This document shows positions 54,258 to 62,681 of a stretch of DNA of 64,000 nucleotides, piece after piece (the first letter of the stretch is position 1; each line of letters starts with the position of its first letter). This DNA is from an uncultured Saprospiraceae bacterium (GTDB lineage Bacteria; Bacteroidota; Bacteroidia; Chitinophagales; Saprospiraceae), in NCBI GenBank assembly GCA_937924805.1, contig CALDTZ010000016.1, forward strand, positions 19,471 through 83,470, in the 5' to 3' direction. A program made the position numbers and the translations under genes. The notes under the pieces are model-generated. The model did no database searches, was not told where the DNA came from, and saw nothing but the letters and a program-made list of their open reading frames with translations.

Positions 54258-55405
54258 GCTTAAATAGTCAACGAAAGAGTGAAATCTATTTTGATTTTGC
54301 TGCTACTACCCCCTTAATTCCAGAAGTCATTGAAGCAATGACAGAAGCCATGAGTAATCTTAATGGTAATCCTTCTTCTGCGCATAAACATGGTCGCGCT
54401 GCTCGAGCAAAAGTAGAACAAGCAAGGAAAACGATCGCTAACTATCTTCAATCTAGTGTAGGTGAAATATTTTTTACTTCATGTGCAACAGAAGCAAACA
54501 ATATGATCCTTCGGCAAAGTGTTAAGGATTTAGGAATAAAGCGAATTATAAGTTCAAAAATAGAACATCACTGCATTTTACATACACTTGAGGATTTAGA
54601 AAAACTTGGAAAAGTTAGGGTCGAAATGGTTGAACTAAACGATGACGGCGAAGTCGTGTATGAAGACCTTGAACGTTTACTCAAAGAGGATGTTTCTACC
54701 CTAGTAAGTTTGATGCATGTCAATAATGAAATAGGGAACATTCTAGATTTAAAAAGAGTAGGTAATCTTTGCAAAGAAAACAATGCTTTTTTTCATAGTG
54801 ACACTGCTCAAAGCATTGGTAAATTTCCTTTTGACTTAAAAAATAGCAATATTCATTTCTTAGTTGGCTCTTCTCACAAGTTTCATGGCCCAAAAGGTGT
54901 GGGCTTTGTTTATATCAATGGAGACATTCAATTAAACCCTTTCTTGACCGGTGGTGCTCAAGAACGAAATATGCGAAGTGGTACTGAAAACTTGCATGGC
55001 ATTATAGGTATGGAAAGAGCTATCAAAGTGATGACTGCCAATTTGGATAACAAAAAAGAAACCATTTTTTCTTTGAAAAAGTATTTTAAATCCGAACTAA
55101 AAAAATACTTTCCTGAAGTTTGCTTTAATGGCATTAAAAATGAGGATTATCAATCGCCTTATATTTTAAGTGTATCGTTTCCAGCTCATTCAAAAAACAG
55201 TATGCTTGATTTTTCATTAGATATGGCGGGCGTTGCTATTTCTGGTGGAAGTGCTTGCAGTAGTGGCTCGGTCAAAGCGTCTCATGTTCTTCAACAATTA
55301 AAGGAAGACGAGACCCGAAAAACAATTCGATTTTCATTTTCATATCAATCAAATAAACAACAAGTCGACGAAGTAATCCTACGATTGAAAAACATTTTAG
55401 TTTAA
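54254..55405 (+). CDS. Cysteine desulfurase (IscS/NifS family)
   Basis: 383 aa PLP enzyme that takes sulfur from cysteine for Fe-S clusters or thio-modification. The PLP lysine is K209 in VGSSHKFHGPKGVG; conserved segments are YFDFAATTPLIPEV, FTSCATEANNM, MHVNNEIGN and the histidine in IEHHCILHT. The persulfide cysteine is C335 in ISGGSACSSGSVKASH. Length and motifs fit the NifS/IscS group. The ATGA overlap with the preceding long PLP enzyme indicates coupled translation. No iscU, suf or thiI gene is next to it; ribD follows after 3 bp. The acceptor of its sulfur is unknown. Confidence 0.92.
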   Translation: MSLNSQRKSEIYFDFAATTPLIPEVIEAMTEAMSNLNGNPSSAHKHGRAARAKVEQARKTIANYLQSSVGEIFFTSCATEANNMILRQSVKDLGIKRIISSKIEHHCILHTLEDLEKLGKVRVEMVELNDDGEVVYEDLERLLKEDVSTLVSLMHVNNEIGNILDLKRVGNLCKENNAFFHSDTAQSIGKFPFDLKNSNIHFLVGSSHKFHGPKGVGFVYINGDIQLNPFLTGGAQERNMRSGTENLHGIIGMERAIKVMTANLDNKKETIFSLKKYFKSELKKYFPEVCFNGIKNEDYQSPYILSVSFPAHSKNSMLDFSLDMAGVAISGGSACSSGSVKASHVLQQLKEDETRKTIRFSFSYQSNKQQVDEVILRLKNILV

Positions 55406-55408
55406 AAA

Positions 55409-56455
55409 ATGTCAATTCATCGAAAATGGATGGCAAGAGCTATTGAATTAGCTCGTTTAGGTGGACGAAATACAAAATCGAACCCAAACGTCGGTTCTGT
55501 CATTGTGTTTGAAAATAAAATTATTGGTGAAGGCTACCATGAGCAATATGGACAAAATCATGCAGAAAGAAATGCAATTTTAAATGTAAGCGAAGAAAAT
55601 ATAAAACATCTTCCTTTTTCTACAATCTATGTAACTTTAGAACCATGTAATCACACAGGCAAAACAGGACCGTGTGCTCATTTTATTGTCAAAAATAAAA
55701 TTCCAAATGTTGTTATAGCTTGTGTAGATCCAAATAATGATGTCACTGGTGGTGGTTTAGCCTATTTAAAGAAAAATGGCGTAAATGTAATTTTGGGCGT
55801 ATTGCAAGAAGAAGGGTTGTCGCTTATTGCTCCATTCATGATTCACCAAAAAGAAAAACGACCTTATGTTATCCTAAAATTTGCAAAATCAGCAGATCAT
55901 TTTCTTGGAAAAGAAAACAAACAAATATGGCTGAGCAATCAATTATCAAAAACAATCGTACACAAATGGAGGACGGAAGTAGATGGGATATTCATTGGAA
56001 CAAATACTTCCATTATTGATAATCCTAAGTTAACAAGTAGACTTTTTGAAGGAAGTCATCCAATTCGTATTATTATTGATAAAAACCTGACTGTGCCCAG
56101 TACTAATCATCTTCTTTCTGATGCACATAAGACGATCATTTTTAATCATAAAAAGGAAGGCCACAATCTGAACAAAACCTATATTAAATGGGATTTCAAC
56201 CAAAAAAGTCTAAAAGATCTTTTAGCACATCTTTTTACCTTAGAAATATATTATTTGATTGTTGAAGGTGGAGCAAACACGATTCAGCGATTTATTGATG
56301 CGGATTTATGGGATGAGGCAAGAATTATAAATACACCCAAAATCTTAGAAAATGGAATTAAAGCACCAAACATTCATGGTGTTTTGAGGAAAAAAGTTGT
56401 ATTAAATGAAGATACGATTGTCTGGATTAATAAGTCCAATGTTAAATTGCGTTAA
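55409..56455 (+). CDS. ribD: Riboflavin biosynthesis protein RibD
   Basis: 348 aa bifunctional enzyme: pyrimidine deaminase (1-145) and 5-amino-6-(5-phosphoribosylamino)uracil reductase (146-348). The zinc deaminase signature is H51-A-E53 in QNHAERNAIL and C80...C89 in LEPCNHTGKTGPC. The reductase half has VILKFAKSADHFLG, DGIFIGTNTSIIDNPKLTSR and YLIVEGGANTIQRFI. Both halves are complete. It closes the glmM to ribD run, 3 bp after the cysteine desulfurase, and no other riboflavin gene lies in the window. No FMN riboswitch was recognised upstream of the run. Confidence 0.96.
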   Translation: MSIHRKWMARAIELARLGGRNTKSNPNVGSVIVFENKIIGEGYHEQYGQNHAERNAILNVSEENIKHLPFSTIYVTLEPCNHTGKTGPCAHFIVKNKIPNVVIACVDPNNDVTGGGLAYLKKNGVNVILGVLQEEGLSLIAPFMIHQKEKRPYVILKFAKSADHFLGKENKQIWLSNQLSKTIVHKWRTEVDGIFIGTNTSIIDNPKLTSRLFEGSHPIRIIIDKNLTVPSTNHLLSDAHKTIIFNHKKEGHNLNKTYIKWDFNQKSLKDLLAHLFTLEIYYLIVEGGANTIQRFIDADLWDEARIINTPKILENGIKAPNIHGVLRKKVVLNEDTIVWINKSNVKLR

Positions 56456-56546
56456 AATTAATTTAAAGATGTTTGTATGACCGTCATAGCCTTGCAAATT
56501 AGGTTTCAAAAGTGTTTCTTTGTTTTAAATATTTGATAAAACTTAA

Positions 56547-57116
56547 ATGTATTTAGCCAAATTATTCTTTAGTTCAATAATCATTATCACACTCGCAATT
56601 AATGGCAATAGTCAATCAATCAATTGGGTAGAATGGGATGAGGCTGTTGAGTTGTCAAAAGTGGACGAAAAAAAGGTTTTGATTGATGTTTACACTGAAT
56701 GGTGTAAATGGTGCAAAAAAATGGAAGAAACCACTTTCCAAGATTCTGCTATCATAGATTATGTGAATGAACATTTTCACTGCGTAAGATTTGATGCCGA
56801 GTACAAGCAAGATCTATCGTATAATGGAAAAACATATAAATACGTCAAAAATGGTAAGAAAGGATATCATGAATTAGCAAAAGAGCTTCTTCGCGGACGT
56901 ATGAGTTATCCAACAACTGTATTTTTAGATGAGAAGCTAAGCTTGATTCAGCCAATAAAAGGATATCAATCGGTAGAAACATACGATCAAATCATTCATT
57001 ATTTTAATGAAAATCATTATCGAAAAATTCCGTGGAAAAAATTCTCTTTATTGTTTAATTCAAACAAGCTGCACAAGGCAAAGCCGATCATGGTTCAGCC
57101 TGTAAAACAGCATTAA
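56547..57116 (+). CDS. Exported thioredoxin-fold protein
   Basis: 189 aa. A signal peptide (about 1-23, ending GNSQS) precedes a thioredoxin-like domain with an active site C53-K-W-C56 in YTEWCKWCKKMEET and a cis-proline region MSYPTTVFLDEKL. Sequence between them (FHCVRFDAEYKQDLSYNGKT) resembles the DUF255/thioredoxin_7 group, often periplasmic disulfide reductases or isomerases. After residue 150 comes a short tail. It probably keeps exported proteins, such as the cysteine-containing adhesins in this window, in the right disulfide state; that link is inference. It stands alone, 91 bp after ribD. Confidence 0.85.
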   Translation: MYLAKLFFSSIIIITLAINGNSQSINWVEWDEAVELSKVDEKKVLIDVYTEWCKWCKKMEETTFQDSAIIDYVNEHFHCVRFDAEYKQDLSYNGKTYKYVKNGKKGYHELAKELLRGRMSYPTTVFLDEKLSLIQPIKGYQSVETYDQIIHYFNENHYRKIPWKKFSLLFNSNKLHKAKPIMVQPVKQH

Positions 57117-57168
57117 AAAATATTAGAATAATTATTTACGATATAATGTTTCAGTAAATAATAATTTA

Positions 57169-57176
57169 TATATTTG
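57169..57176 (+). promoter_or_regulatory. -7 promoter box (TATATTTG) of the tRNA-Arg/rpmB unit
   Basis: Exact TAnnTTTG match, with the transcript expected to begin near 57182, 55 nt before the tRNA. The tRNA and the ribosomal genes behind it are probably one transcript. Confidence 0.55.
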
Positions 57177-57237
57177 CAGCCTATTCGGAGGAATAGAACA
57201 GTCAATTGAAATAGATTACATTTTTATCAATGTGTAA

Positions 57238-57311
57238 GGCTCCGTAGCTCAACTGGATAGAGTACCTGACTACGGATCAGGAGGTTGAAGGTTCGAACCC
57301 TTCCGGAGTCA
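57238..57311 (+). tRNA. tRNA-Arg (anticodon ACG)
   Basis: A complete cloverleaf: acceptor GGCTCCG with CGGAGTC (one G-U pair), D-arm with GCTC/GAGT, anticodon stem CCTGA/TCAGG with loop CTACGGA (anticodon ACG, reading CGN), T-arm GAAGG/CCTTC with loop TTCGAAC, and discriminator A. No CCA is encoded. It sits 14 nt before rpmB. Confidence 0.97.
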
Positions 57312-57325
57312 CAAAATTCTGGATT

Positions 57326-57580
57326 ATGTCAAGAGTATGCGAATTAACAGGTAAAAGACCTATTAGTGGGAACAATGTTTCTCACTCAAAAAGAAAAACA
57401 AAAAGAAGATTCTTACCAAATCTTCATACTAAAAAGATGTATATGCCCGAGCTTGATAAGTGGGTAAAGTTGAAAATTAGTTCAACTGCACTTCGTACAA
57501 TCAACAAGTTAGGATTATACGCTTATTTGAAAAAATTAGAGAAAAAAGGGGTTGACCATGGGGTTGACTTAACAAAATAA
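57326..57580 (+). CDS. rpmB: 50S ribosomal protein L28
   Basis: 84 aa. The start is [20 protein letters not shown], followed by [19 protein letters not shown] and the C-terminal helix ([20 protein letters not shown]). These match L28 across bacteria. It directly follows tRNA-Arg and precedes rpmG by 7 bp. The zinc-binding CxxC pairs of some L28 versions are absent here (only C5 remains), which is common in this phylum. Confidence 0.97.
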   Translation: MSRVCELTGKRPISGNNVSHSKRKTKRRFLPNLHTKKMYMPELDKWVKLKISSTALRTINKLGLYAYLKKLEKKGVDHGVDLTK

Positions 57581-57587
57581 TACAGTC

Positions 57588-57776
57588 ATGGCAAAGAAAT
57601 CAAAAGGTAACCGATTACAAGTTATTTTAGAGTGCACAGAGCATAAGACATCTGGTATGCCAGGTACGTCTAGGTATGTAACTCAAAAGAATCGTAAAAA
57701 CACACCAGATAGATTGGAAATTAAAAAGTACAACCCTATCTTGAAAAAATATACTGTTCATAAAGAAATAAAATAA
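57588..57776 (+). CDS. rpmG: 50S ribosomal protein L33
   Basis: 62 aa. Conserved L33 features are [37 protein letters not shown] and the end [10 protein letters not shown]. Only a single cysteine is present (C15), so this is the zinc-free (C-) version of L33. It lies between rpmB and the DUF4295 gene, all on one transcript that ends at the terminator near 58004. Confidence 0.97.
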   Translation: MAKKSKGNRLQVILECTEHKTSGMPGTSRYVTQKNRKNTPDRLEIKKYNPILKKYTVHKEIK

Positions 57777-57782
57777 TACATC

Positions 57783-57959
57783 ATGGCAAAAGTATCAAAA
57801 AACGCAAGGGTAGCACAAAGAGCTGCCAACGCAGGATCAGGTAGAGACTTTGTAAAAGTAGTACAAAGTGTAAAAAATCCTGAAACGGGAAAATATAGCT
57901 ATAAGGAAGTAATGGTTCACAAAGATAAAGTGAAAGATTTCTTTGCTAATAATAAATAA
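57783..57959 (+). CDS. Small DUF4295 protein following rpmG
   Basis: 58 aa: MAKVSKNARVAQRAANAGSG at the N-terminus and VHKDKVKDFFANNK at the C-terminus. It is rich in lysine and basic residues and matches the small DUF4295 family found in Bacteroidota directly after L33, where a ribosome-linked role is assumed but not shown. It starts 6 bp after the rpmG stop and ends just before an intrinsic terminator. It is short enough to be missed by length filters. Confidence 0.9.
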   Translation: MAKVSKNARVAQRAANAGSGRDFVKVVQSVKNPETGKYSYKEVMVHKDKVKDFFANNK

Positions 57960-57981
57960 TTAAAACAATAATTGTTTTAAT

Positions 57982-58016
57982 AAAAAGTCCTTTACGTAAG
58001 TATAGGACTTTTTTTT
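57982..58016 (+). terminator. Intrinsic terminator of the tRNA-Arg/rpmB/rpmG/DUF4295 unit
   Basis: A 10-bp stem AAAAAGTCCT/AGGACTTTTT (57982-57991 with 58004-58013) and a 12-nt loop run into a T tract to 58016. Confidence 0.92.
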
Positions 58017-58128
58017 ATATTGACTCGTTATTATCTACTTTATCAATCTATTTAATATAATAGAAGAACAATCGAACTTTTTCATCATTTTTGGCATTCA
58101 CTAAGTCATAACCTACTTAATTTACTAA

Positions 58129-59082
58129 ATGAGTTTCTTTAAAAAGTTTTTCTCAAAAGAGAAAAAGAAAGATCTAGATCAAGGATTAGAAAAAACTAAA
58201 TCCAATATATTTGGGCAAATTGCAAAAGCTGTTGCTGGTAAATCTACTGTAGATGTAGGTTTTTTAGACGAATTAGAATCTATTTTTATCTCAGCTGACG
58301 TTGGTCTAGAAACGACTATCAAAATTATTGATAGATTAGAAGCAAGAGTTGCCAAAGATAAATACATCAATACCGAAGATTTAAATAAAATTCTAAAAAA
58401 TGAAATTTCAATCATTTTTTCAGAAAATAAAACAGAAGATGTTGATCATTATGAAGTACCTTCAACCAGTAAGCCAGCAATTATGCTTGTTGTTGGCGTT
58501 AATGGTGTAGGTAAAACCACAACGATTGGAAAGCTTACAAACCAATTTCAAAAAAATGGAAAATCTGTAGTTCTAGGAGCTGCTGACACTTTTCGTGCTG
58601 CCGCAGTAGATCAATTAAAAATCTGGGCTGATCGTAATGGTTCTGACTTTTATTCAAAAGGAATGAATACGGACCCAGCAGCTGTAGCATATGAAACAGT
58701 ACAATATGCTGTCAATAATAATAAAGATATAGCCATTATCGATACGGCAGGAAGGTTACATACTAAGAAGCATTTAATGGAGGAATTATCGAAAATTAAA
58801 CGTTCTGTAGAAAAGGCTTTGCCAGGAGCTCCCCATGAAGTTTTATTAGTATTAGATGCAACAACTGGACAAAATGCAATCGAACAAGCAAAGCATTTTA
58901 CAAATGCTACAGATGTTACAGCCATTGCTTTGACCAAATTAGATGGGACAGCAAAAGGTGGTGTTGTTCTAGGCATTTCTGACCAATTCAAAATCCCCAT
59001 AAAATATATAGGTGTTGGTGAAGGAATCGACCACCTTCAACTATTTAATAAAGGGGCTTTCATTAATGCTTTATTTGATTAA
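58129..59082 (+). CDS. ftsY: Signal recognition particle receptor FtsY
   Basis: 317 aa GTPase that docks ribosome-SRP complexes on the membrane for co-translational insertion. The NG domain is complete: P-loop GVNGVGKTTTIGKL (about 122-135), DTFRAAAVDQLKIW, DTAGRLHTK, TKLDGTAKGG and IKYIGVGEGIDHLQLF. The acidic A domain of the E. coli protein is replaced by a short basic N-terminus (FFKKFFSKEKKK), which probably binds the membrane. It forms a functional pair with SecDF in export. Monocistronic, 112 bp after the terminator of the ribosomal cluster. Confidence 0.97.
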   Translation: MSFFKKFFSKEKKKDLDQGLEKTKSNIFGQIAKAVAGKSTVDVGFLDELESIFISADVGLETTIKIIDRLEARVAKDKYINTEDLNKILKNEISIIFSENKTEDVDHYEVPSTSKPAIMLVVGVNGVGKTTTIGKLTNQFQKNGKSVVLGAADTFRAAAVDQLKIWADRNGSDFYSKGMNTDPAAVAYETVQYAVNNNKDIAIIDTAGRLHTKKHLMEELSKIKRSVEKALPGAPHEVLLVLDATTGQNAIEQAKHFTNATDVTAIALTKLDGTAKGGVVLGISDQFKIPIKYIGVGEGIDHLQLFNKGAFINALFD

Positions 59083-59153
59083 CGGATTTTTAACAATGCA
59101 TTAAGGGAAATTGAGGAATTTTTATCTCAACTTCGCATAAAGTTATTTATACT

Positions 59154-59558
59154 ATGATTAAATTTTTATCCATTTGCCTTTTTTGTGTCTTTGCTTTAAA
59201 TTCAAATGCACAGGTTTCAGAAAGAAAAGCACTTGATCTCACCTTTCACCAAAATACCATAGAATTAGGAAAAATAACAAGAGGAGATAAAAAGACGACT
59301 CAATTTAAATTTACTAATACTGGAACCGAAACATTAGAAATTGATCTAGTTTCTGGATGTGAATGTACAACCTTAGATTGGACATACGGGCAGATCGGCC
59401 CTGGCGAAAAAGGAGTTATCGATGTAATATTTGATAGTACAGAAAAAGAAGAATCTGGCGACGTCGAAATCGATATTATATTTAAAAATATTGACCCTAA
59501 AGTAGATGCTCCATTATTTAGGATTGTTAAATATACTTTTGAATTAATCGAACCTTAA
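59154..59558 (+). CDS. Exported DUF1573 protein
   Basis: 134 aa with a signal peptide (1-19, ending SNAQ). The rest is a single DUF1573 domain, an immunoglobulin-like fold: TIELGKITRGDKKTTQFKF, NTGTETLEIDLVSGCECTT, IGPGEKGVIDVIFDSTEK. The family is widespread in Bacteroidota, located in the periplasm or on the surface; its function is unknown. The CEC pair at 77-79 is a known variant of the family's conserved cysteines. Monocistronic, 71 bp after ftsY and convergent with lepA, with 19 bp between stops. Confidence 0.88.
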   Translation: MIKFLSICLFCVFALNSNAQVSERKALDLTFHQNTIELGKITRGDKKTTQFKFTNTGTETLEIDLVSGCECTTLDWTYGQIGPGEKGVIDVIFDSTEKEESGDVEIDIIFKNIDPKVDAPLFRIVKYTFELIEP

Positions 59559-59577
59559 TAGGTTTAAAAGACTAATT

Positions 59578-61371
59578 TTAATCGTTTAATTTCAACACTT
59601 CTAAAAATGCCTTTTGTGGCACTTCTACACTTCCTATTTGTCTCATCTTTTTCTTACCTTTTTTCTGCTTTTCTAAAAGTTTACGTTTTCTAGAAATATC
59701 ACCACCATAACATTTTGCGGTTACATCTTTTCTTAAGGCTGAAATCGTTTCTCTTGCAATTACTTTCATCCCAATCGCTGCTTGAATAGCTATCATAAAC
59801 TGCTGTCTTGGTAAAAGCTCCTTTAATCTTTTACACATTTGGCGACCAAAACTATCTGCTTTTTGTCGGTGAACCAGTGAAGATAAAGCATCTACACTTT
59901 CTCCATTTAATTTAATATCTAACTTCACTAAATCTGATGCTCTAAAATCGATCATATAATAATCAAACGAAGCATACCCTTTAGAAATAGATTTTAATTT
60001 ATCATAAAAATCAAAAACAATCTCTGCAAGAGGCATTTCAAAACTCAACTCTACCCTAGTTGTCGTTAAGTACGTTTGATTCGTTAAAATTCCTCTTCGA
60101 TCCATACAAAGACTCATAATCGTTCCTACAAATTCTGGTTTCGAAATGATTTGTGCCCGTATATAAGGTTCTTCAATTTTTTCAACAATTGTTGGATCCG
60201 GCAGATCATTTGGCGTATTAATATCCAACATAACGCCTTTTTTAGTATATGCTTTGTAACTAACGTTTGGAACTGTGGTAATTACTTCCTGATCAAATTC
60301 CCGTGAAAGTCTTTCTTGAATAATCTCCAAGTGTAACATTCCTAAAAATCCACAACGAAAACCAAATCCTAAAGCTGCAGAAGACTCTGGTTCAAACACT
60401 AATGAAGCATCGTTTAGTTGCAATTTCTCTAAACTGTCACGTAGATCTTCAAAGTCATCGTTTTCAATTGGGTAGATCCCGGCAAAAACCATCGGCTTAA
60501 CATCTTCAAAACCTTCAATGGCAGCTTCACAAGGGTTATTCACTTGAGTGATTGTATCCCCCACTTTTATCTCTTTCGAAATCTTAATCCCAGTAATAAT
60601 ATATCCAACATCTCCGGTTAACAATTCCTTTTTAGGTTCTTGGTTTAATTGTAGAATACCAATCTCGTCTGCATTATATTCTTTTTCAGTATTTACAAAA
60701 CGGACATTATCTCCTTTCTTTATAGATCCATTATAAATTCTAAAGTAAGCAATTACACCTCTGAATGAATTGAATACCGAATCAAAAATAAGGGCTTGTA
60801 ATGGAGCTTCAGGATCTCCTTTCGGTGGCGGTATTCTTTTAGTTATTGCTTCTAAGATTTCAGGAACACCAATCCCCGTTTTTCCACTTGCTAATAAAAT
60901 ATCCTCTTTTTCACAACCAATCAAATCAATAATTTGATCTGACATTTCCTCTACCATGGCACTTTCCATATCAACCTTATTTAAGATTGGAATGATTTCT
61001 AAATCATTCTCCATAGCTAAGTACAAGTTAGAAATTGTTTGAGCTTGAACCCCTTGACTAGCATCAACAAGTAATAAAGCACCTTCACATGCAGCAATTG
61101 ACCTAGATACTTCATATGAAAAATCAACATGCCCAGGTGTATCTATCATATTGAAAGTATACTTTTCACCATCCTCTGCATGGTAATACATTTGAATCGC
61201 ATGACTCTTTATTGTTATACCTCGCTCCCGCTCAATATCCATATCATCCAATGCTTGATTCTTCATATCTCTTTCCGCAATTGTCTGAGTGGTTTCTAAC
61301 AACCGATCAGACAAAGTACTTTTCCCATGATCAATGTGGGCAATTACACAAAAATTTCTTATCAACTCCAT
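59578..61371 (-). CDS. lepA: Elongation factor 4 (LepA)
   Basis: 597 aa translational GTPase that back-translocates or remodels ribosomes under stress. G1 AHIDHGKST (11-19), G3 DTPGH, G4 NKVD and [11 protein letters not shown] are complete, and the C-terminal LepA-specific domain ends [21 protein letters not shown]. Length is the family norm. The start ATG gives [19 protein letters not shown], as expected. A TATCTTTG promoter box lies only 6 bp before the ATG, so the mRNA may have no leader. Confidence 0.98.
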   Translation of the reverse strand: MELIRNFCVIAHIDHGKSTLSDRLLETTQTIAERDMKNQALDDMDIERERGITIKSHAIQMYYHAEDGEKYTFNMIDTPGHVDFSYEVSRSIAACEGALLLVDASQGVQAQTISNLYLAMENDLEIIPILNKVDMESAMVEEMSDQIIDLIGCEKEDILLASGKTGIGVPEILEAITKRIPPPKGDPEAPLQALIFDSVFNSFRGVIAYFRIYNGSIKKGDNVRFVNTEKEYNADEIGILQLNQEPKKELLTGDVGYIITGIKISKEIKVGDTITQVNNPCEAAIEGFEDVKPMVFAGIYPIENDDFEDLRDSLEKLQLNDASLVFEPESSAALGFGFRCGFLGMLHLEIIQERLSREFDQEVITTVPNVSYKAYTKKGVMLDINTPNDLPDPTIVEKIEEPYIRAQIISKPEFVGTIMSLCMDRRGILTNQTYLTTTRVELSFEMPLAEIVFDFYDKLKSISKGYASFDYYMIDFRASDLVKLDIKLNGESVDALSSLVHRQKADSFGRQMCKRLKELLPRQQFMIAIQAAIGMKVIARETISALRKDVTAKCYGGDISRKRKLLEKQKKGKKKMRQIGSVEVPQKAFLEVLKLND

Positions 61372-61376
61372 ATGTA

Positions 61377-61384
61377 CAAAGATA
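61377..61384 (-). promoter_or_regulatory. -7 promoter-like box (TATCTTTG) immediately before lepA
   Basis: Exact TAnnTTTG on the minus strand, ending 6 bp before the lepA ATG. If used, transcription would start at or next to the ATG. No convincing -33 element was seen at the usual distance, so a chance match is possible. Confidence 0.4.
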
Positions 61385-61493
61385 ACATATATGAAAGGAT
61401 AATTGCTTTTACCTATCCAAAAAACAAGTACATTCTTTGATTTTTAAAATATTTAAATTAAAATGCAGTTTTACAAAAAACTAAAGTAGCACC

Positions 61494-62528
61494 ATGACGA
61501 TAAATTTAAAAAGTGATACAGTAACAAAACCATCAGCTGAAATGCTTACTGCAATGATAAATGCAGAAGTAGGTGATGATGTATTAGGCACGGATCCAAC
61601 GGTGATTATGCTAGAAAATAAACTAGCTGATATGTTTGGTATGGAGAAGGCCTTATTTTGTCCGTCTGGTACAATGACGAATCAAATAGCTATTAAAGTA
61701 CATACAAATCCACTTGACGAAATGATTTGTGATGTCGACTCCCACGTCTATAGATATGAAAACGGGGGCTTCGCTTTTAACTCTGGTATTTCCATTGCAT
61801 TATTAAACGGCAATTATGGCAAAATAACTGCCGACCAAATCGAAGAACGTATTCAACCCACTTTTGATTGGTTACCAAAATCTAGTCTTGTTGTTCTTGA
61901 AAACACCTGCAATAAAGGAGGCGGTGGATATTATACAAAAGAAGAAATCAAACCCATCTATGATTTATGCCAACAAAAAAAATTAAAACTTCACCTTGAT
62001 GGTGCTCGAATATTTAATGCACTTGCAGAATCTAATGATAGCCCTAAAGATATGGGGCAACTTTTTGATAGTATATCGGTTTGTTTATCAAAAGGGCTTG
62101 GAGCTCCAATCGGATCATGTCTCTTAGGGTCAGCGGATTATATAAAAGAAGCACGACGATTTAGAAAAGTAATGGGTGGTGGAATGAGGCAAGCGGGATA
62201 TCTTGCCGCGGCTTGTATTTATGCCCTTGATCATAATATCGAACGACTAAAAATTGATCATAAAAGAGCCAAAAAACTAGCTAAAATTATGGCTTCAAAA
62301 TCTTTTGTTGAATCCATTAATCCTGTCCATACAAACATTTTGATCTTTAACCTACACCCTTCTATTACAGCCCAAAAATGTATAGAAACGTTACAAGCTA
62401 AAAATATTCTTGCCGTGCCTTTTGGCAAATATGCTGTACGATTTGTTACCCATTTAGACATTTCAGATTCCATGTTTTTTGAATTAGAAACAATCTTAAA
62501 GAATCTTTGCGAAGATGACTTTAAATAA
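61494..62528 (+). CDS. ltaE: Low-specificity L-threonine aldolase
   Basis: 344 aa PLP enzyme cleaving L-threonine or allo-threonine to glycine and acetaldehyde. The Schiff-base lysine is K200 in SVCLSKGLGAPIGS. Conserved segments: LKSDTVTKPSAEML, GDDVLGTDPTVIMLENKLA, FCPSGTMTNQIAIKVHT, HLDGARIFNA and MGGGMRQAGYLAAACIYAL. Length agrees with the family. It stands alone, divergent from lepA and 153 bp before mmsA. Confidence 0.95.
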   Translation: MTINLKSDTVTKPSAEMLTAMINAEVGDDVLGTDPTVIMLENKLADMFGMEKALFCPSGTMTNQIAIKVHTNPLDEMICDVDSHVYRYENGGFAFNSGISIALLNGNYGKITADQIEERIQPTFDWLPKSSLVVLENTCNKGGGGYYTKEEIKPIYDLCQQKKLKLHLDGARIFNALAESNDSPKDMGQLFDSISVCLSKGLGAPIGSCLLGSADYIKEARRFRKVMGGGMRQAGYLAAACIYALDHNIERLKIDHKRAKKLAKIMASKSFVESINPVHTNILIFNLHPSITAQKCIETLQAKNILAVPFGKYAVRFVTHLDISDSMFFELETILKNLCEDDFK

Positions 62529-62681
62529 AAATATCAATATTTAATGTGGGTTATTTTACTTATTAAAGTATAATAATTGGTTTTGAACAATTAACTTACA
62601 ATGTTATTCAACACATAATAGATAATGGAACACTTATTGCTCCATTAAATTGCACTATTGTTAATCTAAGATATTTATCAA

